Below, piece after piece: positions 57,267 to 64,000 of a stretch of DNA of 64,000 nucleotides (position 1 is the first letter of the stretch; each line of letters opens with the position of its first letter). Where the stretch lies: the NCBI GenBank assembly GCA_009744235.1, contig WPHV01000002.1, forward strand, positions 62,001-126,000, read 5' to 3'. The notes below the pieces were generated by a model that searched no databases, was not told the origin of the DNA, and was given only the letters and a program-made list of their open reading frames with translations. A program made the translations under genes and the position numbers. This DNA comes from Gillisella vitis. GTDB taxonomy: Bacteria; Pseudomonadota; Alphaproteobacteria; Rhizobiales; Rhizobiaceae.

Positions 57267-58343
57267 ATGCTGAGACGAATGATCCTATGTACCACAGGCG
57301 TTTTTGCCGTGCTTCTAAGCGCCTGTTCGGATGAAGCCAGCACGCAAAAGACACCTCGCGCCATTAAGGCGGTCACAGTCAAATCGGAGCTTGTCGGGGA
57401 GGTCTTTCGCCAGACCGGCGAGATCCGTCCGCGTTATGAAACGCCGATGAGCTTCAGGATCGACGGACTGGTGGCTTTTCGCGTCGAGACGGGATCATCC
57501 GTGAAAAAGGGCGATGTGCTTGCAACAGTAGAAAAGACGCCGGCCTTGATCAACGTCGCGTCCGCATCCGCGCAAGTCGATGAGGCAAAATCGGATCTGG
57601 CACTGGCGGATTTGACCGCAGCCCGTAACTGGGAACTCATTGGCAAGAATGCGGTATCGCGAGCTCAGGTCCAGCAGAGCGATGCCAATCTGCAAGCGGC
57701 GAAGTCAAAGCTCGAAGTCGCCGCCGCGACTTTGGCGAGCGCACAACAGAACCTCTCCTATACGGATCTGAAAGCGGGACGAGACGGTGTCGTTTCAGGC
57801 GTCTCCATCAATGTGGGCCAGGTCGTGACCACAGGGCAAACGGTTCTGACCCTCAGCTCCGACACCGAACTCGACGCCGTCTTCGACGTGCCTGAACAGA
57901 TGTTGATTGAAAACCTGAACGAAAGCGACGTGGAGGTCAGCCTGTTGTCCAATCCGACCCTGACCGCCAAAGGAAAGGTTCGTGAAGTCACGCCTTCCGC
58001 TGACGCGGCGACGCGCACCTACCGGGTCAAAGTCACGCTGGATGGTGCCTTGAGCGGCGCGCCTCTGGGCGCTGCGGTTGCCGGCAAAGTAACCCTTTCG
58101 CCAAAACGTCTTTTCAAGGTTCCGGCATCTGCACTGACCAGCCGGGGGCAGGACCAGGCGGTTTTCGTCTACCTGCCGGAAACCAGGACACTCCAGGTTC
58201 GCTCGGTCAAGATCGAACGATATGGCGAAAACGACATGCTCATTTCAGAAGGACTGGCCGATGGCGACATCGTCGCCACGGCCGGGGTGAGCAAATTGCG
58301 CGATGGCGAAGCGGTTACTGTTGAGAAGGGGGCGCAATCGTGA
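57267..58343 (+). CDS. RND efflux periplasmic adaptor (membrane fusion lipoprotein)
   Basis: The ATG at 57267 has TGGAG upstream and opens a lipoprotein signal peptide (MLRRMILCTTGVFAVLLSAC, lipid on C20). The 358-residue protein has the adaptor order: a barrel-sandwich/lipoyl half (PMSFRIDGLVAFRVETGSSV), a coiled hairpin (about 95-165), the second lipoyl half (LKAGRDGVVSGVSINVGQVV), a beta-barrel and a membrane-proximal domain. It bridges the inner-membrane pump to an outer-membrane channel, which is not encoded in the window. The next gene overlaps by four bases. Confidence 0.92.
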   Translation: MLRRMILCTTGVFAVLLSACSDEASTQKTPRAIKAVTVKSELVGEVFRQTGEIRPRYETPMSFRIDGLVAFRVETGSSVKKGDVLATVEKTPALINVASASAQVDEAKSDLALADLTAARNWELIGKNAVSRAQVQQSDANLQAAKSKLEVAAATLASAQQNLSYTDLKAGRDGVVSGVSINVGQVVTTGQTVLTLSSDTELDAVFDVPEQMLIENLNESDVEVSLLSNPTLTAKGKVREVTPSADAATRTYRVKVTLDGALSGAPLGAAVAGKVTLSPKRLFKVPASALTSRGQDQAVFVYLPETRTLQVRSVKIERYGENDMLISEGLADGDIVATAGVSKLRDGEAVTVEKGAQS

Positions 58344-61300
58344 GCGAACAATCACCCCAGTCGCGTGCCCGGTTCAATTTATCGAAATGGGCTCTTGGCC
58401 ATCAGTCATTTGTTATCTTCCTGATGTTTGCCGCGATCATCAGTGGCATCCTGAGCTATCAAAAGCTCTCGCGCAATGAAGATCCACCATTCACCATCAA
58501 AACGATGGTCGTCGGGGCGCGTTGGCCTGGTGCCAGTGCCACAGACACTGTGAACTTGTTGACCGACAAACTCGAAAAGAAGCTCTCCGAGACGCCGCAT
58601 CTCGATTATACCCAAAGCTACACGCGGCCCGGCCAGTCGGTCATCATGGTGAACCTGCGTGACGACACGCCGCCCGCTGAAGTCGATGGTATCTGGTACA
58701 CGATTCGCAAGAAGATCTCGGATATCACCTCGACATTGCCCGAAGGGGTCGAGGGGCCATTCTTCGACGATGAATTCGGTGACACCTATGGAAGCATTTA
58801 TGCTTTCCGGGCAGAGGGGATCAACCAACGTGAACTGCGCGACCGCGTGGAGGCAATCCGTGGTGAAATCCTGTCCTTGCCAGATATCGGCAAGGTCAAC
58901 ATTCTCGGCACCCAGGACGAGCAGATCGTCATCGAATTCGCGCAGAGCAAGCTTGCCAGCCTGGGTATCGATCCGTCTGCCGCAATCGAAGCCATCAGAG
59001 CCCAGAATTCCGTCAATCCGATTGGAACCGTCCGGACCAGCGAGGAAAAGATTTCGGTTCGTGTCACCGGAGCCTTTGCCTCCGAAGACAGCCTGAAAGA
59101 TATAACCTTAAAGCTTGGCAGCCGATATTTTCGGCTCGACTCCATCGCGACGATCTCCCGCACGATCACCGATCCGCCTGCCGCCTCGGTGCGGGTAAAC
59201 GGAAAGGAGGTCATTGGTCTGGCCGTTTCGATGGCAAAGGATGGAAACCTTCTCTCTTTCGGCAAGGCCCTGAAAGATCGCATGCACGCGATTGCCTCCA
59301 ATCTTCCCTACGGGATCGAGATGATCCAAGTCGCGGATCAGTCGGCAGTCGTCAAGGATGCCGTCAACGGCTTCATGAAGGTTCTGGTGGAGGCGATCGT
59401 CATCGTGCTGGCCGTCTCTTTTGTCTCCCTGGGGGCAAGGGCCGGGTTGGTTATCACCGCCTCCATTCCCATCGTTCTTGCCCTGACATTCCTGGGTATG
59501 GAATTGACCGGCGTCGGACTTCAGAGAATTTCGCTGGGCGCCTTGATTATCGCATTGGGCCTGCTGGTGGATGATGCGATGATCACCGTCGAAAGCATGG
59601 TCTCCTGCCTTGAAAAGGGCAAGTCGCGTCTGGTTGCGGCAACCCATGCCTATGAGACCACCGCATTTCCGATGCTGACCGGCACATTGGTGATGATCGC
59701 AGGCTTCATTCCGGTGGGTTTTGCCGCCTCAAGTGCGGGAGAATATACCCTCTCCCTGTTCATGGTGATCCTGATTGCTCTGTCGTCCTCCTGGATCGTT
59801 GCGGTACTGTTTTCGCCGATCCTTGGCACCTGGATATTGCCCCGCAGCCTTGCGCATACCCATAAGAAGACGGGTATCGTCATGGCCACCTATCGCAAAA
59901 TACTGGGCTGGAACCTCAAGCATCGGTGGCTGACGATCCTGTTGGCAACTGCCGCTTTTGCCTTGTCCCTCGCTGGGCTCGGGCAATTGAAACAGCAGTT
60001 CTTTCCGGCGTCCGACAGACCGGAACTGCTGGTCAGTCTCACGCTTCCTCAAAATGCATCGCGGGCCGCGACAGACATTCGTGCGCGCGAATTGGAAGCG
60101 ATCTTGCGAACCGACCGCGACATCGATCATTTCATCACCTATGTCGGTTCAGGCTCTATTCGCTTTTACCTGCCGATGGATCTGCAACTCGACAACGACA
60201 ATGTCACGGAAACAGTCGTCGTCGCCAAAAGCGTCGAAAAACGGGAGAGTGTCCGCCGCAAGATCGAAGCTGTGCTCAATGAGCGGTTTTCGGATATCGT
60301 CACCCGCGTTTCGCCTCTTGAACTCGGTCCTCCCGTCGGATGGCCGCTGAAGTTCCGGGTTTCCGGGCCGGATTATCAGCAGGTTCGTGCCCTGTCGACA
60401 AAAGTGGCTGCGATCATCGGTCAAAATCCAGATACCCGCGACGTCAATCTCACGGCTGGCGAACCGCAGAAAAGCGTGACGATCAAGGTCAACCAGATCG
60501 AAGCGCGCACATTGGGTATGAGTTCGGAATCCATCGCCAGTGAGATCGCGGCGGTCTTTTCGGGATCGAAAGTCACCACGGTTCGCGACAAGGACAAACT
60601 CGTTGATGTCATGGTCAAGGGCGTTGAAGCTGACCGTAACTCGGTCTCGACCATCGGCAATCTCGAACTGCGCACCGGCGATGGAAACTATGTGCCGCTT
60701 CGGCAAGTCGCTTCGGTTGCCTACGGGATGGAAGACCCGATCATCTGGCGCCAGCAAGGAAAGCCGATGATCACTGTTCAGGCTGACGTTGAAAAGAATG
60801 CGTTGGCTGCCATGGTCGCCGAGCAAGCCGATGCCCAGCTCAATGCTCTGCGCGCGGAGCTTCCCATGGGTTACTCTATTATTGCCGGCGGCATCACGGA
60901 AGAATCCGAGAAAGGCAATTCGTCGATCTACGCCGTTATTCCTGTGATGCTGTTTGCCATTGCAGTTCTGTTGATGGTCCAGATGCAGAGCTTTTCCAGA
61001 ATGGCCTTGGCTCTGTTCATGGCCCCATTCGGCCTCATCGGCGTGGTCGCAGCCATGTGGCCGACTGGTACGCCCATGGGTTTTGTCGCGCAACTTGGTG
61101 TCATCGCCTTGTGCGGGATGATCATTCGCAATGCCGTCATTCTCATTCAGGAGATCGATCAGAACGTCGCACTTGGGCAAGCGCCCAAAGACGCCATCAT
61201 CGCGGCCGCGATCCATCGCGCCCGTCCGATCGTTCTGACCGCCTGTGCCGCGATTCTCGGGATGATCCCAATTGCCGCCGAGATTTTCTGGGGCCCCATG

Positions 61301-61444
61301 GCCTTTGCCATCATTGGCGGGCTTGCCGTGGCAACCGTGCTGACCCTGACGCTACTGCCTTGTGCGATGTCGTTGCTGCTGAATGCCGAACAAAAGGCGC
61401 GATCGAACGATGATCCGAACGGCAAAGCGGACGCTCAACCGTGA
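58340..61444 (+). CDS. RND efflux transporter permease (HAE1/AcrB-like)
   Basis: A GTG start overlaps the adaptor stop (GTGA). The 1034-residue product has the twelve-helix RND layout with two large periplasmic loops (about 40-335 and 560-860). The proton-relay Asp pair is in TM4 (LIIALGLLVDDAMITVESMV). Other landmarks are GLAVSMAKDGNLLSFGKALK and FWGPMAFAIIGGLAVATVLT. The branch with a short TM1 segment (FVIFLMFAAIISGILSYQKL) resembles multidrug pumps of the VexF/AcrB-related group. Substrates are unknown; a role in expelling toxic products of the oxidative pathways is possible. Confidence 0.95.
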   Translation: MSEQSPQSRARFNLSKWALGHQSFVIFLMFAAIISGILSYQKLSRNEDPPFTIKTMVVGARWPGASATDTVNLLTDKLEKKLSETPHLDYTQSYTRPGQSVIMVNLRDDTPPAEVDGIWYTIRKKISDITSTLPEGVEGPFFDDEFGDTYGSIYAFRAEGINQRELRDRVEAIRGEILSLPDIGKVNILGTQDEQIVIEFAQSKLASLGIDPSAAIEAIRAQNSVNPIGTVRTSEEKISVRVTGAFASEDSLKDITLKLGSRYFRLDSIATISRTITDPPAASVRVNGKEVIGLAVSMAKDGNLLSFGKALKDRMHAIASNLPYGIEMIQVADQSAVVKDAVNGFMKVLVEAIVIVLAVSFVSLGARAGLVITASIPIVLALTFLGMELTGVGLQRISLGALIIALGLLVDDAMITVESMVSCLEKGKSRLVAATHAYETTAFPMLTGTLVMIAGFIPVGFAASSAGEYTLSLFMVILIALSSSWIVAVLFSPILGTWILPRSLAHTHKKTGIVMATYRKILGWNLKHRWLTILLATAAFALSLAGLGQLKQQFFPASDRPELLVSLTLPQNASRAATDIRARELEAILRTDRDIDHFITYVGSGSIRFYLPMDLQLDNDNVTETVVVAKSVEKRESVRRKIEAVLNERFSDIVTRVSPLELGPPVGWPLKFRVSGPDYQQVRALSTKVAAIIGQNPDTRDVNLTAGEPQKSVTIKVNQIEARTLGMSSESIASEIAAVFSGSKVTTVRDKDKLVDVMVKGVEADRNSVSTIGNLELRTGDGNYVPLRQVASVAYGMEDPIIWRQQGKPMITVQADVEKNALAAMVAEQADAQLNALRAELPMGYSIIAGGITEESEKGNSSIYAVIPVMLFAIAVLLMVQMQSFSRMALALFMAPFGLIGVVAAMWPTGTPMGFVAQLGVIALCGMIIRNAVILIQEIDQNVALGQAPKDAIIAAAIHRARPIVLTACAAILGMIPIAAEIFWGPMAFAIIGGLAVATVLTLTLLPCAMSLLLNAEQKARSNDDPNGKADAQP

Positions 61445-62397
61445 AGATGATCGCTCGACATCTGCCGGAAACACAATTTCGAAAAACCATCCATTCCCCT
61501 GCTATCCATTCCATGAAAGTCACGAAAATGAAGACGCATCTTGCCGATAGCAAAGCTCCCAACTCACCCGTTTTCCATGTTCATTCCGCCAAGGGGAAGG
61601 TGGCGGGTCTCCTTCTTGTGATGGTATTGGCTGGGTGTAGCTCCGTTCCGCTCACTCAGTCCGGTACGCTGTCCTCCTATAAAGGCTTGGGTCCTGTTGA
61701 AGGTCACGTCAGCAAATCACGGAGTTTTGCTGACACCCCGGCTATAGTGGCGGCGCAAACGGTTTCCATTTCTCCCACACGGTTGTCGCCGCTGGCCTCT
61801 TCGAGGCTCCATGACGCCGGGAATGACAGGCTGGTCTCCAATGCTCTGGATCGCGCAATGTGTATCGATCTCAGTGATAAATACCGGGTTGTTGCTCCCG
61901 GAGAGGCGGCTGATCTCACCGTTCACGCCGTAATAACCGACATAGTGCCGACCAGCAAAGCCGTGGCGGGCCTGTCGACCGCAGTCACATTGGGAACCTC
62001 CTTCGTTCTTCCCGTGGGTGTCCCACGTCTGCCAATCGGCCTGGGAGGTCTTGCTGTCGAGGCGGAGGCGGTTGACGCAAAAGGTGCTCAACGAGCGGCC
62101 ATCGTCTGGTCCCGCGGTGCAAATTCCATCACCAATACTGCGCGTGTTTCAGAAGTCGGTGACGCCTATGGCCTCGCATCGTCATTTGCCAGCCAGTTCT
62201 CAGAGATACTGGTAAAAGGCCGTCAATCCTCCGGTTTGGACCTTTCCTTGCCCTCAGGCCAAAAATTGAAGTCGCAACTGGGTGGAAAGCCCAAAAATGC
62301 GGCGTGTGAAGTGTTTGGGCGGGCACCGGGTCTTCGCGATGTTCTGGCCGGAGCCGTTGGCGCACCACCGTCCTGGACCGATCGCCCGGCCAAGTGA
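61441..62397 (+). CDS. Lipoprotein of unknown function (DUF3313-like), RND operon
   Basis: A GTG at 61441 overlaps the RND stop (GTGA); internal ATG codons at 61513 and 61528 are alternatives, since the stretch before the lipobox is unusually long. The lipobox is VLAGC (KVAGLLLVMVLAGC, lipid on C66 of the long form). The rest (LSSYKGLGPVEGHVSKSRSF, VSNALDRAMCIDLSDKYRVV, LTVHAVITDIVPTSKAVAGL, RLPIGLGGLAVEAEAVDAKG) resembles DUF3313-type outer-membrane lipoproteins. It may assist the efflux pump; the function is not established. Confidence 0.75.
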   Translation: MKMIARHLPETQFRKTIHSPAIHSMKVTKMKTHLADSKAPNSPVFHVHSAKGKVAGLLLVMVLAGCSSVPLTQSGTLSSYKGLGPVEGHVSKSRSFADTPAIVAAQTVSISPTRLSPLASSRLHDAGNDRLVSNALDRAMCIDLSDKYRVVAPGEAADLTVHAVITDIVPTSKAVAGLSTAVTLGTSFVLPVGVPRLPIGLGGLAVEAEAVDAKGAQRAAIVWSRGANSITNTARVSEVGDAYGLASSFASQFSEILVKGRQSSGLDLSLPSGQKLKSQLGGKPKNAACEVFGRAPGLRDVLAGAVGAPPSWTDRPAK

Positions 62398-62477
62398 TGT
62401 TGACCCTGCGGTTGAGTGAGGCGGGCGGGCGTCTTGTTCGTAGCTTCCGACAGAAGCGGCAGATCACACCACATAGA

Positions 62478-62494
62478 CGGCGCCACAAGCGCCG
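62478..62494 (-). terminator. Hairpin after the AraC-family gene
   Basis: CGGCGC pairs with GCGCCG across a five-base loop, adjacent to the stop of the AraC-type gene and in the convergent gap with the lipoprotein gene. There is no T-tract, so termination is uncertain. Confidence 0.3.
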
Positions 62495-62495
62495 C

Positions 62496-63431
62496 CTACT
62501 GTCCCCGATAATCGCGAGGAGCCACTCCGAAATGGTGCCTGAAGGTTTTACTGAAGTGCGAAAGGTCGTTGAAGCCCCAACGGAACGCGATTTCACTGAT
62601 TGAGATAGTGGCCTCAGCACGAAGGTCGTTGGCGCATCGCTCCAGGCGCCGCTTGAGCAGCAGGCGGCTGAAGGTCTCGCCGCTCTCCTCCAGAAGACGG
62701 TGGACGTAGCGGACCGATATTTTGAAGTGCTGCGCCGCTTTGGCGGGGGTCAGTGTGGGGTCTGCGGCATGCGCGCCGATAAACTGAATAACCGACCGTG
62801 AAAGTTGCGATCTGAGTGTCCCACGGGCGCGGTCTTCTTCGCTTGTGGACACGCCTGCCGTCATGGCGACGAGATCGACAATGTGATTTGCAATCGGCGT
62901 CGAGGCAGATCCAATGTGTTCGGCATTCTGCGCAACGGATTTCAGATAGTCGATGGCGACGGACGCTATGGGATGCGCACTGGTAAAGCGGATTGCCGTC
63001 TGCTTGTCTGCCTGTTTCAGCAATGGTTTGAGCATGGCTCGCGGGATGCGGAAGGAATATTGGGTCCAGTCATCGCTACAGTAATCGTTGAGATAAGGCT
63101 CGGTTGAGTCCACAAGCGAAAAATCACCTGGTTCCAGCAGCGCTTCCCGGGAGCCTTGCATCATCCGGCACTGTCCCTTGACCTGAAGATTGAGAAAATA
63201 GACCTCGTGCGGCATACGGCTGATATCCAGGCGTCTGCGATGGATCTTCTGCCGGCTCGAGGAAATGGTTGTGACGTTGATGCAATCGAGAAGATTGGCC
63301 TTAACCTCTCCCTTGAAGCGCTGCTCACCCTCAAGAATGGGATTGAGGGCAATATAGGCTTCGCACAGAACCTCCCGCCAATAGGGAAAGCGGTCCCGCT
63401 CCGGCATTTCGTTCGCGTTCCAGACTGCCAT
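62496..63431 (-). CDS. AraC-family transcriptional regulator
   Basis: The ATG at 63431 has GGAGG seven bases upstream, whereas the longer frame needs a TTG. The 311-residue product has an N-terminal effector-binding domain of the AraC-binding-2 type (WREVLCEAYIALNPI, LVDSTEPYLNDYC). The C-terminal pair of helix-turn-helix motifs (about 215-305) includes LTPAKAAQHFKISVRYVHRL and ISISEIAFRWGFNDLSHFSK, then TFRHHFGVAPRDYR. It is divergent from the LLM gene at 63650 and so is its likely regulator. Confidence 0.9.
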   Translation of the reverse strand: MAVWNANEMPERDRFPYWREVLCEAYIALNPILEGEQRFKGEVKANLLDCINVTTISSSRQKIHRRRLDISRMPHEVYFLNLQVKGQCRMMQGSREALLEPGDFSLVDSTEPYLNDYCSDDWTQYSFRIPRAMLKPLLKQADKQTAIRFTSAHPIASVAIDYLKSVAQNAEHIGSASTPIANHIVDLVAMTAGVSTSEEDRARGTLRSQLSRSVIQFIGAHAADPTLTPAKAAQHFKISVRYVHRLLEESGETFSRLLLKRRLERCANDLRAEATISISEIAFRWGFNDLSHFSKTFRHHFGVAPRDYRGQ

Positions 63432-63649
63432 GCCATCGCCTCCAGGGGGCACTATTCGCAAGATTAGAAGCAATTATCATGCCAGTCATATCATGGGCCC
63501 CGCAAACGCCAGTGTGGCGAATTCGAAAGGCTGACGGCCTTCCTGCACGGTCAGCATAGTCGGTGTTCACTGTCAGCCAAGACGCAAGCGGACCTGTCTC
63601 ATAGTCTTTGTCCTGGGAGGAGCAACAAAGATCAACAGGAGCAGCAGAC

Positions 63650-64000
63650 ATGCGCAAACGGCTTATATTCAATTGCTTCACGATGAACGTTCCCTCGCAC
63701 ATCTACCACGGGACATGGCGACATCCGAAAAATCAGCTCGCCAGCTTCAACGAGTTCGAGACCTGGTCAAAGCTGGCGACAAAACTGGAAGAAGGGCGGT
63801 TCGACGCAATGTTTTTCGCGGACATTCTCGGCATTGATCCGGCCTATGATGGCAAGTGGGATGCTTATTTCCAGCAAGGTCTTCATATGCCTTGCAACGA
63901 CACCTTCACCTTGTGCGCGGCTCTTGCGGGGGTGACGAAAAACCTTGGTCTGGTTTTCACTAGCTCGATCCTGTCCGAGCATCCGTTCGCGTTCGCAAAG
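63650..64000 (+). CDS. LLM class flavin-dependent monooxygenase, NtaA/SnaA/DszA family, N-terminal part (cut by window edge)
   Basis: AGGAG precedes the ATG at 63650 and the frame stays open for 117 codons to the window end. The start MRKRLIFNCFTMNVPSHIYH, then GTWRHPKNQLASFNEFETWS, FDAMFFADILGIDPAYDGKW and CAALAGVTKNLGLVFTSSIL, is that of the NtaA/SnaA/DszA branch (compare 21576 and 46745). The usual length is about 440 residues, so roughly three quarters of the gene is missing. It is divergent from the AraC-type regulator. Confidence 0.85.
   Translation, partial: MRKRLIFNCFTMNVPSHIYHGTWRHPKNQLASFNEFETWSKLATKLEEGRFDAMFFADILGIDPAYDGKWDAYFQQGLHMPCNDTFTLCAALAGVTKNLGLVFTSSILSEHPFAFAK

Overview
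The window looks like accessory DNA from a Rhizobiaceae alphaproteobacterium (Rhizobium/Agrobacterium/Allorhizobium type). The grounds are moderately high GC, an IalB-family protein, a katG, fused or duplicated ABC importers, and several intergenic palindromes of a kind familiar from rhizobial genomes. No tRNA, rRNA, CRISPR array, transposase or phage gene was seen. Species cannot be named from the sequence alone.

Left part (1-30.6 kb): a sulfur-scavenging region. It has tandem SfnB-type acyl-CoA-dehydrogenase-like flavoproteins, an aldo/keto reductase, an LVIVD beta-propeller protein, a ribose-type ABC importer with two paralogous binding proteins, a sulfur-assimilating MetY, and a second ribose-type importer. 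A polar-amino-acid-type importer follows, with a frameshifted binding protein. After it come an MmgE/PrpD protein, three luciferase-like monooxygenases (LLM), a third SfnB-like protein and a Dpp-type peptide importer.

Middle (31-45 kb): a classical autotransporter overlapping an IalB-family gene, a LuxR-type response regulator overlapping tail-to-tail with a hybrid histidine kinase, katG, a small membrane protein, and a sugar-acid-like catabolic set (YhcH, DapA-family lyase, MFS transporter). A divergent LacI regulator accompanies that set, with a perfect 16-bp operator palindrome between them.

Right part (45.7-54.9 kb): LLM, LLM, M20 amidohydrolase, GNAT acetyltransferase, fused permease/ATPase, two binding proteins and another LLM. 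This is the gene content of the Bacillus yxe/ytm systems for salvaging S-substituted cysteines (acetylate, oxidatively cleave C-S, deacetylate). With the 15.5-22.9 kb block, which carries the MmgE/PrpD (YxeQ-like) part, the window appears to hold two partial, complementary versions of that pathway. The window ends with an OmpR-type two-component system divergent from an RND efflux operon, and an AraC regulator divergent from another LLM cut by the edge.

Two signals tie the sulfur genes together. Several products have no Cys or Met at all beyond the initiator or signal peptide, which suggests sulfur-sparing proteins. A 21-bp inverted repeat, AATCTA-N9-TAGATT, occurs perfectly upstream of two transporter units and in degenerate form upstream of metY and another importer, suggesting a common (perhaps LysR-type) regulator. 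Coordinates of starts were chosen from Shine-Dalgarno sequences and overlaps and are predictions.
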